DNA of 64,000 nt from the NCBI GenBank assembly GCA_002364615.1, contig DEYP01000029.1, positions 1 to 64,000 of the forward strand, written 5' to 3'. This DNA is from Arsukibacterium sp. UBA3155. GTDB taxonomy: Bacteria; Pseudomonadota; Gammaproteobacteria; Enterobacterales; Alteromonadaceae. The notes beneath the pieces are model-generated. The model worked only from the letters and a program-made list of their open reading frames with translations. It did not search any database and was not told the DNA's origin. Made by a program: the position numbers and the translations under genes. Position 1 is the stretch's first letter; each line of letters begins with the position of its first letter. Positions 48,289 to 56,859 of the stretch are shown here, piece after piece.

Positions 48289-49115
48289 TGGGCAGCCGTC
48301 GCAAATCCAGCTTGATAGAAGATCTCTATGGCATCGCCAGTTTCTTGCCGTGGTGGCTCAGTATTTCCATGGCAATTGGGTTTTATTTTTATCTAGATAG
48401 CCTAGCGGCAATGCCAGTAATTGATCCTCAAAAGCCAACGGCACATGTCACCGGTTCGTTGGTCTATTACTGTGCTTACTGGGGGCGGTATTTACTGCCG
48501 GTAATTTTTGTGTTTGGCGCTGTGACATCACTCAAGGCAAAAGCTAAACGGGTATCGCTACTTAACAATGTCCGATACGACTCTGCACCACAGCAAGGTG
48601 CACTTGCGGCAATAAGCTGGCGTGAGTTTGAAATGTTGGTAGGGCAGTTTTTCCGTGAAAAGGGCTATAAAGTTACTGAAACTGTAGAGGGGGCTGACGG
48701 CGGTGTCGATTTACATCTTACCGCAGATGATTCTAAAATCTACCTGGTGCAATGCAAACATTGGAAAGCCAGCAAAGTACCAGTAAATATTGTGCGAGAA
48801 CTATACGGTGTCATGATGGCAAAAAGTGCTGTGGGGGCTTTTGTGGTTACCTCTGGCCAATTTACTGACGATGCTCAGGCTTTTGCTAATGGTAAAAATA
48901 TTAAATTGATTGATGGCCGGTTACTTGCCAGTGCAATAAAAGGGCAAGACACACAGCAAAATAAACCGAGAATTAGCACCGTGGCTTCTGCTATTAACTG
49001 CCCGGTTTGCAGCAGTGATATGGTGCTGCGTACTGCTAAAAAAGGCCAAAATGCTGGTAACCAGTTTTATGGCTGCTCAAGGTATCCTTCTTGTCGTGGC
49101 ACTAAAGTGGCGTAG
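48288..49115 (+). CDS. membrane-anchored Mrr-like restriction endonuclease with zinc ribbon
   Basis: 275 aa. Two transmembrane helices (about 22-42 and 57-82) lead to an Mrr-type PD-(D/E)XK nuclease domain (about 108-215) with Asp141 in GGVD and Gln155-Cys-Lys157 as the catalytic core. A topoisomerase-type zinc ribbon with Cys238, Cys241, Cys263 and Cys269 closes the protein. Similar proteins are usually annotated as restriction endonucleases, and the true substrate is not known. The ATG at 48288 matches family N termini (MG-RRKSSLIEDL). Confidence 0.85.
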   Translation: MGSRRKSSLIEDLYGIASFLPWWLSISMAIGFYFYLDSLAAMPVIDPQKPTAHVTGSLVYYCAYWGRYLLPVIFVFGAVTSLKAKAKRVSLLNNVRYDSAPQQGALAAISWREFEMLVGQFFREKGYKVTETVEGADGGVDLHLTADDSKIYLVQCKHWKASKVPVNIVRELYGVMMAKSAVGAFVVTSGQFTDDAQAFANGKNIKLIDGRLLASAIKGQDTQQNKPRISTVASAINCPVCSSDMVLRTAKKGQNAGNQFYGCSRYPSCRGTKVA

Positions 49116-49128
49116 CCCGGAAATAAGC

Positions 49129-49566
49129 ATGGAACAGCATTACCTCAAATCGTCTTACCGCGAAAAACTGATAGAACATCTGTTTATCGGTGAGCTCATT
49201 AAGCTGTCTTGGCTACGTGGTAACTGCAGCCTGGAAATTGCCAAACCTGAAGTGGACAACCAAGGCTATGACCTTATAGCCGAAGAAAACGGTGTGCTGC
49301 GCCATATTCAGCTAAAAACAGCAAAATTGGATGCCAAAGCATCGTATCAAAAAGTCCATATTGCCTTGGCTAATAAACCATCTGGTTGTGTGCTGTGGAT
49401 ATTCTTTGATGAGGCTACCATACAATTAGGGCCTTTCTTATTTTTTGGCGGCGAACCGGGTGAAAAACTACTAGACATATCACAGTTTAAAGTAGCCAAA
49501 CACACCAAAGGCAATAAAGATGGTGTAAAAGCCGAACGGCCTGAGATACGAAAGGAGGGCATATGA
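49129..49566 (+). CDS. small PD-(D/E)XK nuclease-like protein
   Basis: 145 aa, starting 14 bp after the Mrr-like gene and ending in an ATGA overlap with sduA, so the genes are coupled. It has a compact nuclease-like core: Asp48 in QGYDLIAEENG and Gln61-Leu-Lys63 in HIQLKTA, followed by VHIALANKPSGCVLWIFFD. This matches a minimal D-QxK endonuclease fold of the DUF4365-like kind. The Lys/Glu-rich tail may bind nucleic acid or a partner. Function unknown; nuclease role inferred. Confidence 0.7.
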   Translation: MEQHYLKSSYREKLIEHLFIGELIKLSWLRGNCSLEIAKPEVDNQGYDLIAEENGVLRHIQLKTAKLDAKASYQKVHIALANKPSGCVLWIFFDEATIQLGPFLFFGGEPGEKLLDISQFKVAKHTKGNKDGVKAERPEIRKEGI

Positions 49567-50918
49567 CTAGGTTACTACCCGAAGACTTCATCCCTGAAAA
49601 GCTGAATATCGAGATTGCAGAGGTCTTTCCAAATTGCACTAGAGTCTTTTACTTACCTACTCAGGCAGAGTTAAACTTTCTGGGGAAGGAAAACGAAACT
49701 CCAGACCAGAATAAAAAGTTAATTATTGAGTTTAATGGCCAAGACGGGTATGTCGCGCTATACCCAATTTTCACTTTGCTAACCCACCCTAAGTATTTGC
49801 AGCAAAAGTACGAAGGGATTCAGTGCATAACGCTTCTTCTCGACGTTAGACAAGCACCTTACGATAAAGAAGAAGTCGTAGAGACTCTTTCAAGTTTACC
49901 CAAAGGGTTCATTCAAGACATTCGTTTCGGAGTGGGCTTGGTAAAGGACTATCGGTTTATCATTTCTGCTGTTGAAGAGCAAACACCTTATAGTGAAATG
50001 GTAATAGGGAATGAGGAAACAGGGAATTCTCAGAACGGCTATTTTTACCTTAACTGGAAAGATTTTGATGAAATGCGCCGTACTTGTGACCGCCTCACAC
50101 GCCGGGCTCGACTCGCAGCTCAGCTGTCAAAGTCTACAGCAGTGTATAACCAACTAGCATATCGATTAGGAAACCAGCAAAAACCATTACCGGTCAGTAC
50201 CGATGCTATCAGTAAAATGTTGCAAATAAAAATAACTGATACTGACAAACACGCTGCAATGAAATTGGTTGTAGAAGACCGTTCTACAATTAAACAAACC
50301 GATCCCATCACGTTGACCAAGTTAAAAAATGACATCGAGCTGGTATCTTTGGAGCTGCTGATATCAGCTTTCGAAAAATTGCTTGCTACACAAACGAAAG
50401 AAGATACCTGGCAGCGATTATTTAACGAAAATCCCTTTATTTTAAGCCTTGCCTTTGGCTATCCAGCAGTAAAAATTTCAGATCAGGCAAGTGTAGGCGG
50501 TAAAAAGTTATCGGGGGACAGTGACAAAATCACCGATTATTTGATTAAAAATGGTGTAACTAATAATTTAGCTCTGATTGAAATCAAAAAACCTTCGTCA
50601 GCTTTACTGAACAAAAGTGCCTACAGAGGCTCAGTTTACTGTGCATCAACAGAGCTTACCGGTTCATTGACACAAGTGTTGGATCAGTGTTATCAACTAC
50701 AAAAGAACATAGCTTTAATAAAAGATAACAACAAAATTTTCGACATTGAGTCTTATGCAGTAAATTGCATATTGGTGATTGGTATGATGCCAAGCGATGA
50801 TGACAAAAAGAAATCTTTTGAGATGTTCCGCCGCAACTCTAAGAATGTACACATCATCACGTTCGATGAGTTACTGTTCAAATTAAAGCAATTGCATGAT
50901 TTTCTGATTGAACGTTAG
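49563..50918 (+). CDS. sduA: Shedu defence nuclease SduA (DUF4263)
   Basis: A 451-aa protein. The C-terminal half (about 265-450) is a Shedu/DUF4263 nuclease domain: WQRLFNENPFILSLAFG, Asp325 in DKITDYLI, Glu340-Ile-Lys342 in LALIEIKKP, the region LTGSLTQVLDQCYQLQKN, and the ending HIITFDELLFKLKQLHDFL. Residues 1-260 form an N-terminal regulatory part with no close match I can name. SduA is a single-gene antiphage nuclease in other bacteria; here it is third in an operon of nuclease-like genes. Confidence 0.87.
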   Translation: MTRLLPEDFIPEKLNIEIAEVFPNCTRVFYLPTQAELNFLGKENETPDQNKKLIIEFNGQDGYVALYPIFTLLTHPKYLQQKYEGIQCITLLLDVRQAPYDKEEVVETLSSLPKGFIQDIRFGVGLVKDYRFIISAVEEQTPYSEMVIGNEETGNSQNGYFYLNWKDFDEMRRTCDRLTRRARLAAQLSKSTAVYNQLAYRLGNQQKPLPVSTDAISKMLQIKITDTDKHAAMKLVVEDRSTIKQTDPITLTKLKNDIELVSLELLISAFEKLLATQTKEDTWQRLFNENPFILSLAFGYPAVKISDQASVGGKKLSGDSDKITDYLIKNGVTNNLALIEIKKPSSALLNKSAYRGSVYCASTELTGSLTQVLDQCYQLQKNIALIKDNNKIFDIESYAVNCILVIGMMPSDDDKKKSFEMFRRNSKNVHIITFDELLFKLKQLHDFLIER

Positions 50919-50921
50919 ATT

Positions 50922-52484
50922 ATGGCCGCAAAGATAGCTTGGGCAATTGACCAAATTGGGGCTTACCGGCATGTGCGTGATGTACAAAATGGTAAAGCAT
51001 GTAATTGTACCTGCCTTCATTGCGGAGACCGCTTAATTGCCTGCCACCCTGACCCAAAAAAGAAGACAGCCTATTTCGCACATTACAACGGAAGTATCTG
51101 TAGTGGTGAATCTGTCCTGCACAAGCTTGCTAAAAAGGTATTAGAAGAGTTAGCAGAACGACAATGTAGCATAAGGCTTCCTCCTTATTACGCAGAGGCT
51201 GTTGGTGAAGATAGCATTGGCTCACCTGTATATTCATCTTATGACATACCACTGCCGATTTTGAAAATGCAGCAAGCAGTTTCTGAGCAAGCTATGGGTT
51301 CGGTGATAATGGACTCAGTAACTACCAATGCTGAAGGCGATAAGTTTGGAATAGAAATTTATGTACGTAATAGGAAGACTGACGCAGACAAACTCAAGTT
51401 TGAAGAGTTGCCTGTAGAGGTGATGGAAATAGACCTTAGTAACATATCGTGGAGTATCGAACGGGAGGACCTTGAAAAGCTTTTGTTAAATGGTGCGAAT
51501 CGCAGATGGTTGAATAATTTGGGTCAAAAACATGCTAAAGCTTTGGCTGAACATAAATTGCCACACTTAACAGCTTTAAGAAATCAGCAAATAACAAACG
51601 TTTTCGACAAGTTGACAAAACAAACCATAGCCAATTCCTCAGTATGTGCTATTCCGATTAAAACCTTGGCTTCAAATCCTCAACTACTTAACAATAACAC
51701 GCATTTTAGTCTGAAAAAGCGTATCAGTGTTAGAAATATAAGGCATGCTAATAACGATCTGCTAGGAAGCTGGGGTGAGCTTATAGCAGACGTTATAGTG
51801 GATGATAAACTTAACGGAAAAAAACCAATTCCGATTATATTTATACCTAGAGGTACAGTAAAACAGCGATCTTCCCCCAATATCATATTTAGACTGACAT
51901 GGGACTCTGATGCAGAAATATTTAGTCTTAAGCCGACCTTACGTGGCGTAAAAAAATGGCGAATTAAACTGGAGGATTTAGCGTCATCTGAAGCTGAGAA
52001 GCGCAATCTCTCTTATGAAGCAATCAGTGTTGAGCGATATCAATTTCTGAAAGAGCTCAGGTCGAAACCTCACGAAAGGGTAAATTTACTGACAGAGCGC
52101 TATAGCGTGAAAATTGGACCGAATGATACTGCAGCAGAAGGTTGGGAGCTTCCTGACAAGCTTTGGGCTCCTTTATTTATTGAGTTTACCTTATTTAAAT
52201 TTCGGGGCAGAACCGTAGAAGTAAACCAGTTAGTTGATGATGATACTTTGGACCGCGTACTCAATTTGAGTTTGACCTACAAATCTAAAGCTCGGCGAGC
52301 TAGCGCCATAAGAAAGCTTCTTGATTTTTTAAAGGTATTGCATGTTGTAGGCAATGTAGAGCCCTTGTCATTCTGTCAAATTGGGAAAAAGGGCCCAAAT
52401 AGGTTTGCACTACCTCATGACATATCAGATAGGACAAATATCAAAAAATTGCTCAATTATTATCCGCGACCGCTGATTCAATGA
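50922..52484 (+). CDS. CoiA-like protein with zinc finger and nuclease-like domain
   Basis: 520 aa, 3 bp after sduA. The N terminus has a zinc-binding knuckle (CNCTCLHCGDRL), an AYFAHYNG block and ESVLHKLAKKVLEEL, the order seen in CoiA-type competence/nuclease proteins. A likely nuclease strand pair follows (GDKFGIEIYV ... LPVEVMEIDLS, about 137-175). The C-terminal 300 residues are unrecognised. No other competence genes are present. In this operon a DNA-targeting defence role is more likely than DNA uptake. Confidence 0.7.
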   Translation: MAAKIAWAIDQIGAYRHVRDVQNGKACNCTCLHCGDRLIACHPDPKKKTAYFAHYNGSICSGESVLHKLAKKVLEELAERQCSIRLPPYYAEAVGEDSIGSPVYSSYDIPLPILKMQQAVSEQAMGSVIMDSVTTNAEGDKFGIEIYVRNRKTDADKLKFEELPVEVMEIDLSNISWSIEREDLEKLLLNGANRRWLNNLGQKHAKALAEHKLPHLTALRNQQITNVFDKLTKQTIANSSVCAIPIKTLASNPQLLNNNTHFSLKKRISVRNIRHANNDLLGSWGELIADVIVDDKLNGKKPIPIIFIPRGTVKQRSSPNIIFRLTWDSDAEIFSLKPTLRGVKKWRIKLEDLASSEAEKRNLSYEAISVERYQFLKELRSKPHERVNLLTERYSVKIGPNDTAAEGWELPDKLWAPLFIEFTLFKFRGRTVEVNQLVDDDTLDRVLNLSLTYKSKARRASAIRKLLDFLKVLHVVGNVEPLSFCQIGKKGPNRFALPHDISDRTNIKKLLNYYPRPLIQ

Positions 52485-52597
52485 GTTTTTGGGTGTGATA
52501 GTAGCTCTCTCCTAAAGAAATTTTCATTAATAGTGCAAAACCATATTAAGACCTATATTGGAAACTTAGCCAATTTAAATTACTATGAGATAATTAA

Positions 52598-52681
52598 TTA
52601 ATCTTCAGCTTATCAGTGGATGCGCGTGGCTATGCAAAGGGCGTTTATGAAGTTGGAGTTTGGAAAGCACTAGAAGAATCG
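52598..52681 (+). pseudogene. fragment of a patatin-like gene
   Basis: A short frame reads FSLSVDARGYAKGVYEVGVW followed by KALEES. It resembles the beginning of patatin-like phospholipases (a GGGARG oxyanion loop followed by GxY-VGVLKALEE). There is no start codon, and the frame ends exactly where an IS66-like end (GTAA) begins. It is probably the remains of a gene cut by that insertion. The match is short. Confidence 0.35.
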
Positions 52682-52835
52682 TAAACGTTGCAGCAGCCAC
52701 ACCGTCTCGGAGTGATTGCTGTATAGATCAGAATGGAAACACTTTTGTCAGCTTGTCTGGCGTATCAGCAGTGAGTAACTCTTTAAACAATGTGGCCAGG
52801 TAATCATGCGGCTCAAGGGGGCACGTAAATTTAAG
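52681..52835 (-). mobile_element. IS66-family end remnant
   Basis: On the minus strand, a frame reading EPHDYLATLFKELL, then TADTPDKLTKVFPF and stop, matches the C terminus of IS66-type transposases. About 50 bp past the stop, the plus-strand sequence begins GTAAACGTTGCAGCAGCC, like the GTAA ends of that family. Only the right end is left; the rest of the element is gone. Confidence 0.45.
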
Positions 52836-52904
52836 CCTCGCTGATGATGAAATCAAACTTTGCAATTGTGTACGGATGCCGGAAAATTAAAGGGCAAGGA
52901 AAAC

Positions 52905-54992
52905 ATGCCAAGCAAAAAAAAGTGTTTCCTGAGTAATAAAAGTCTCTTGATTAAAACTATTCGAGAAGATAGAAACTGGCACAATACAGAGGAGTCTCAA
53001 GACTTTGAAATATTATCTCTGCCCGGACCTAATAAAAAAACTATCGCCCATTTGGTTTTAAGGTGCAATCAAAACTGGATACATACAGAAGCAGCATCTA
53101 GAGACGATGTTCTTTCTCTAACTGGTGAGATAGGTAGAACGGTCGCCGAATTCTTAATTGATGATCATTTACTACCAAATGATCACAAATTGCTTAACGA
53201 TAAAAGCTGGCTTTCGAAAATCTATTACGGTCATTCAACATTTGCTCATATCATTGCCTCTCGTTCAAGTCTATGGGGAGAGAGTAATCCAGCTGCTCAA
53301 GACTTCAGTATCTTGACTCTAGGCAGAGGTAGACCTGATCATCTCAGCACCGTCGCACATGTCCTAGCCAGATGGAATCATAGCTGGGGATTAACTGCGG
53401 CGGCACAAAATCTAAACGTGTTAAAGCTTACTGATATTAACGGAGTTAGTGTTGCTCATGTTCTGGCAGAGTTCAATAAATCTTGGGTACAGACTGATGT
53501 AGCTTTTGAAAAAAGCATACTATCTATAGTTGATGACAATCATAAATCCGTTGCTAGCATTCTTTGCTCGGCTGATGAAAGTTGGATTTTTAATGCTATT
53601 GGGAAGACTAAAAGTATATTTATAAAATACGGGTATAGAATATCTAGGGTAATCGCTTCAAATCTACCTGACTTTTTCAATTTCCATAGTGTTTTTAGCC
53701 TTGATGAAGTTAAAAAAGACTCTAGCATTCCCGTCAATCAGGGACTTAAACTGATCAGGGATGAAAGCCAGCGCACTATTATAACTTCGATGTCATTTAA
53801 AAATCCTGCATTAGCACTAGATCTATGTATAAGATATAGCAGCTTTTACACTAACAATGATTGTGTGACTGGCATGCCTATTATCCATATACTGGCTTTA
53901 AAAAAAGCATTCACCCATGCTTATTTCTTTGAGAAAATGCAAAGCTACCACTTGGTTTTTGATATTTATAGAAGAGCAACTTTATTAGAAGTTTTTCTTT
54001 GGAATTTAGATGAGTCAATTAGACTGGAATTTTTAAAAAAGCAGATAGCAAGCTTCAAGAAATACGAGAATTACAGCTTAAACGACACAAGACAGTTATA
54101 TTTTGAAACATTAATTAAAATTTCTGCTATATATGATGAAAATTGGATTTACTCTGAGTATTCGAAAGATGATTATTTTTTAACTAAACGATACTTAGGT
54201 GGGACGATAGCTCATTTTTTAGCTGCAACATCAATAGACTGGTTATCGACGGTGGGCTTGTTAAATAATGAGGTACTATTTGCTTTAAGCGACTATGGTA
54301 AGACTGTTGTAGAGGAGATTTACGATTCGAAAAACTGGCCTAAATACCAGGGCACATATGACATCTGTTCGCTTAATTTGACGTTAAGAAATGACATTAA
54401 AGTTATAGAGCTTGTTTGTTCAAAGCGTGATTGGAATTACACACTTGTTGACGGTTATGCGCAGCTTTTTCCTTTGAAATTATCATCATCGCTAACCGTT
54501 GGTGAGGCAATATTAGAGTCTGACAATGTTCATTTCAATCCTAAGCATATTATGGACTGTAACGTTGGTTTTTCTTGGTTTCACGATTTGCTATCTTCAG
54601 ACTCTTGGCGAAGCAGCCTTGAATCACCTGCCAAGCTTAGTAAAACATTTTCTGTTGCGTTATCTAGTTTCTACAGTGGTAGTTGTATTTTTGCTGATAG
54701 TGAATTTTTAAAATTGATAAATGCTTGCCTTCCTAAACTTGACTTTGATGCTATCGATGAAAGTCTGTCAATGAAGTTGTTGTGTACTGAATTTGATGGT
54801 GTGCCCCTTTATAAAACGGTTTTAAATAAGCGCGGAATCTCCGGTTCCGGTTGTATTTTTGAAGCTGTGATATTAGATAAATTCTTTTTTGAAAATTTTG
54901 ATATTGGCGATGGTAATGCTGAGAGAGAGCTTTATGATAAATTACGAGATCTAGCGAAGATATGTACAAATTTATCCACAGGTATTCACTAA
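52905..54992 (+). CDS. large protein of W...TVAH repeats
   Basis: A 695-aa soluble protein without recognised catalytic motifs. It contains at least eight degenerate repeats of about 32-37 residues with the pattern W-x(3)-T/S-x(2)-A-x(4)-VL-x-L-x(4)-G-x-TVAHxLA, for example NWIHTEAASRDDVLSLTG and VSVAHVLAEFNKSW. They are clearest in residues 25-245 and return near 420-500. Such helical repeats usually bind proteins. The gene is AT-rich compared with its neighbours. The ATG at 52905 has AAGGA 4 nt upstream. Confidence 0.7.
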   Translation: MPSKKKCFLSNKSLLIKTIREDRNWHNTEESQDFEILSLPGPNKKTIAHLVLRCNQNWIHTEAASRDDVLSLTGEIGRTVAEFLIDDHLLPNDHKLLNDKSWLSKIYYGHSTFAHIIASRSSLWGESNPAAQDFSILTLGRGRPDHLSTVAHVLARWNHSWGLTAAAQNLNVLKLTDINGVSVAHVLAEFNKSWVQTDVAFEKSILSIVDDNHKSVASILCSADESWIFNAIGKTKSIFIKYGYRISRVIASNLPDFFNFHSVFSLDEVKKDSSIPVNQGLKLIRDESQRTIITSMSFKNPALALDLCIRYSSFYTNNDCVTGMPIIHILALKKAFTHAYFFEKMQSYHLVFDIYRRATLLEVFLWNLDESIRLEFLKKQIASFKKYENYSLNDTRQLYFETLIKISAIYDENWIYSEYSKDDYFLTKRYLGGTIAHFLAATSIDWLSTVGLLNNEVLFALSDYGKTVVEEIYDSKNWPKYQGTYDICSLNLTLRNDIKVIELVCSKRDWNYTLVDGYAQLFPLKLSSSLTVGEAILESDNVHFNPKHIMDCNVGFSWFHDLLSSDSWRSSLESPAKLSKTFSVALSSFYSGSCIFADSEFLKLINACLPKLDFDAIDESLSMKLLCTEFDGVPLYKTVLNKRGISGSGCIFEAVILDKFFFENFDIGDGNAERELYDKLRDLAKICTNLSTGIH

Positions 54993-55315
54993 AGTGCACT
55001 CCAGATTGGCTACTAAGTGAGCATAACAATGCTGTTATCAATCGAAATTGATATGGTTTGTTGTGGTTTACTGACCATTGAATTAATACTAAATATTAGT
55101 AAGGACGTTAAGCAGTAATTAACGTCGAGTGTTGCGCATTGCTAAAAGCATCGACTTTGCCGAGGAAGCGAAAAATGGGTCGGAGTTAATAATCACCGCC
55201 CCTTTGCAAGGCGCTGAAACAAAAAAGGTTAATCTGTCGTTTTTAATTTCCCCCTTTTTTCGGAATAGACTACTACTTCCATAAATCCGATGATAAAAAA
55301 TAAAGTCGGCAAATA
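54993..55315. other. AT-rich gene-free gap between convergent genes
   Basis: A 323-bp stretch with no credible gene. It holds an 8-bp perfect inverted repeat GACGTTAA/TTAACGTC at 55104-55126. A segment around 55175 (AAATGGGTCGGAGTTAATAA) looks like the GGGTC-GAGT motif often found next to REP-associated transposase relics. No clear terminator is visible for either convergent gene. Confidence 0.4.
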
Positions 55316-56857
55316 TCAGTCAACAACAGCTTTCAGCCGGGCAAAGGTTCGCATGCTTTCATTTGCTATTAGCACAGGGTAGTCTGGGTTTTTGGCAATC
55401 AGATGGTATTGGCCATTCACGTCTTTTTTAACATCGCGCAGTAGATACTGGTTATCACCACTTTCATCCTGTCGTTCAATTGCTACCGTACAATTTTGCA
55501 ATGAACCGGCACTCTCGGGGCTGATAAGCTCGAGCAATAACAACTGGCCGTCCAGTATAGGGTGTTTACCACCGTTCATGGAATTGCCGCTAGCGTGGGC
55601 CAGGAAATGCTTATCAGGGTTAAGAGTGCCAAAACCAGCAGGCGCATTAACGTATTCTGCGTTGCTGTCATCACCGGTTTTAAAGCGGCCGCAGGCGATT
55701 TTGATATTGGGGAAATAGCGTAACTGCAGCGGACTGATACTTACTTGGTCATCCTCGTCTGCTAGAGAAAATACCTCATTTGCAGCCGTAACTTTAGTTG
55801 GCGCGATATATGAAGTAGTTACTTGCGTGCTACCGGCAATGACAAACTCGTCTTTACTTAGCCAGAGTTTAGCGCCGTTGGCTTGTGCAACAGAGTAAGC
55901 CCAGTCACTTACTGCGCGAGATTTTTCTGCATCACAATAAAAGTAGGCTGCCAGTTCAGTACTTAACACTCTTTCGAATTTATGCAGGTTTTGTTCTTGC
56001 CAGTTATCCCGGTGTTGCTGCGCCGCAAGATAATCGCGCTTGCTGTTGTTGCAGTTGCTGTGGGTAGCAACAAAGTTATGGCCTAAATCGGTAGAGTAGC
56101 GGGCAAAGGGGATAAAGTGATCAACTTCTGCACTGTTGGCATCTTTTAAAGGTTTGTTGCAATAAAAGCACAAGCCGCGTTGTATTTCTATCAGCACCGG
56201 TCGGGCTTTATTTAATGCGTTTCTGTCGACCCCAAACAGAAATTCGTGTAGCTGACTTTGTGCCCCCAGCAGTTTCTGATTGTCTTTGATACTTTGTATT
56301 TTCTGTAGCCAGGCATTTTTAGCCAGGTATACCACCAGATCGTAAAAGCGACGAAAAGAGTAGGCGATGCCTGGGTTAAGTTTAATAAATTTACCGTTGT
56401 CTTGATGCGGGTATAGAAAACACTCTGGCTGTTTTGCTAAAACTTGTAGCCGCCATAATGGGCCGTTTTTAAGCGTTGCCAGCGTGGCACGATAAATTTG
56501 TTTCCAATACATGCTTTGCTTTAACTGGCGAATATTGCGGATGTTGTTTTGCTGGCACTCGAACAATACGCTGATGACTTTGGATTGCGTGCCTGAGTTT
56601 TGTTTAAGTAGCGCAGCATCGCCATTGTGGTCAGCAGCGAAAGGCATTGCGTGGTGCCAGTACAGCAGAATAAATTTGTCGACCAGTGCATCCAGTGTGA
56701 TTACCAGCTCGCTGTCGGGTTGCTGCAGTGGGTGCTCTACACAAATATCCGCAATAGCATGAAGCAAGGCAAACTTATAGGTAGCGACAAACTCACCTTC
56801 ATTTAGCATACGCTGAATGTAGCCAATAAAATCCAGTTGTTGCTGCATACCCGCCAT
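55316..56857 (-). CDS. HNH endonuclease fused to a LexA/S24-like peptidase domain
   Basis: A 513-aa fusion. Residues 1-220 are helical and unrecognised. The HNH nuclease (about 225-275) has the zinc pair Cys230/Cys233, the catalytic block EVDHFIPF (Asp246-His247) and HNFVATHSNCNNSKRD. The C-terminal part (about 383-513) follows the LexA/UmuD/S24 fold: a Cys389-Gly390 pair where autocleavage would occur, Ser426 in HASGNSMNGG and a DGQLLLLE strand. The expected catalytic Lys seems replaced by Arg474 in YLLRDVKKD. It starts 2 bp after the methyltransferase stop. Confidence 0.83.
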   Translation of the reverse strand: MAGMQQQLDFIGYIQRMLNEGEFVATYKFALLHAIADICVEHPLQQPDSELVITLDALVDKFILLYWHHAMPFAADHNGDAALLKQNSGTQSKVISVLFECQQNNIRNIRQLKQSMYWKQIYRATLATLKNGPLWRLQVLAKQPECFLYPHQDNGKFIKLNPGIAYSFRRFYDLVVYLAKNAWLQKIQSIKDNQKLLGAQSQLHEFLFGVDRNALNKARPVLIEIQRGLCFYCNKPLKDANSAEVDHFIPFARYSTDLGHNFVATHSNCNNSKRDYLAAQQHRDNWQEQNLHKFERVLSTELAAYFYCDAEKSRAVSDWAYSVAQANGAKLWLSKDEFVIAGSTQVTTSYIAPTKVTAANEVFSLADEDDQVSISPLQLRYFPNIKIACGRFKTGDDSNAEYVNAPAGFGTLNPDKHFLAHASGNSMNGGKHPILDGQLLLLELISPESAGSLQNCTVAIERQDESGDNQYLLRDVKKDVNGQYHLIAKNPDYPVLIANESMRTFARLKAVVD

Positions 56858-56859
56858 AT

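Noticed and set aside
46600-52484. A CBASS or BREX system suggested by the WYL regulator
   Set aside because: No cyclase (CD-NTase), Cap effectors, BrxC, PglX or PglZ are found in the window.
50922-52484. A natural-competence gene (coiA)
   Set aside because: No other competence gene is near, and the gene is locked in the Shedu operon; only the zinc and nuclease-like parts resemble CoiA.
55170-55195. GGGTCGGAGTTAAT segment as a REP-associated transposase element
   Set aside because: Only one short motif is present, with no Y1 transposase frame, so it is noted only within the gap description.
55316-56857. Reading the HNH-S24 protein as a LexA or phage repressor
   Set aside because: There is no helix-turn-helix domain; the N-terminal and central parts are a nuclease.
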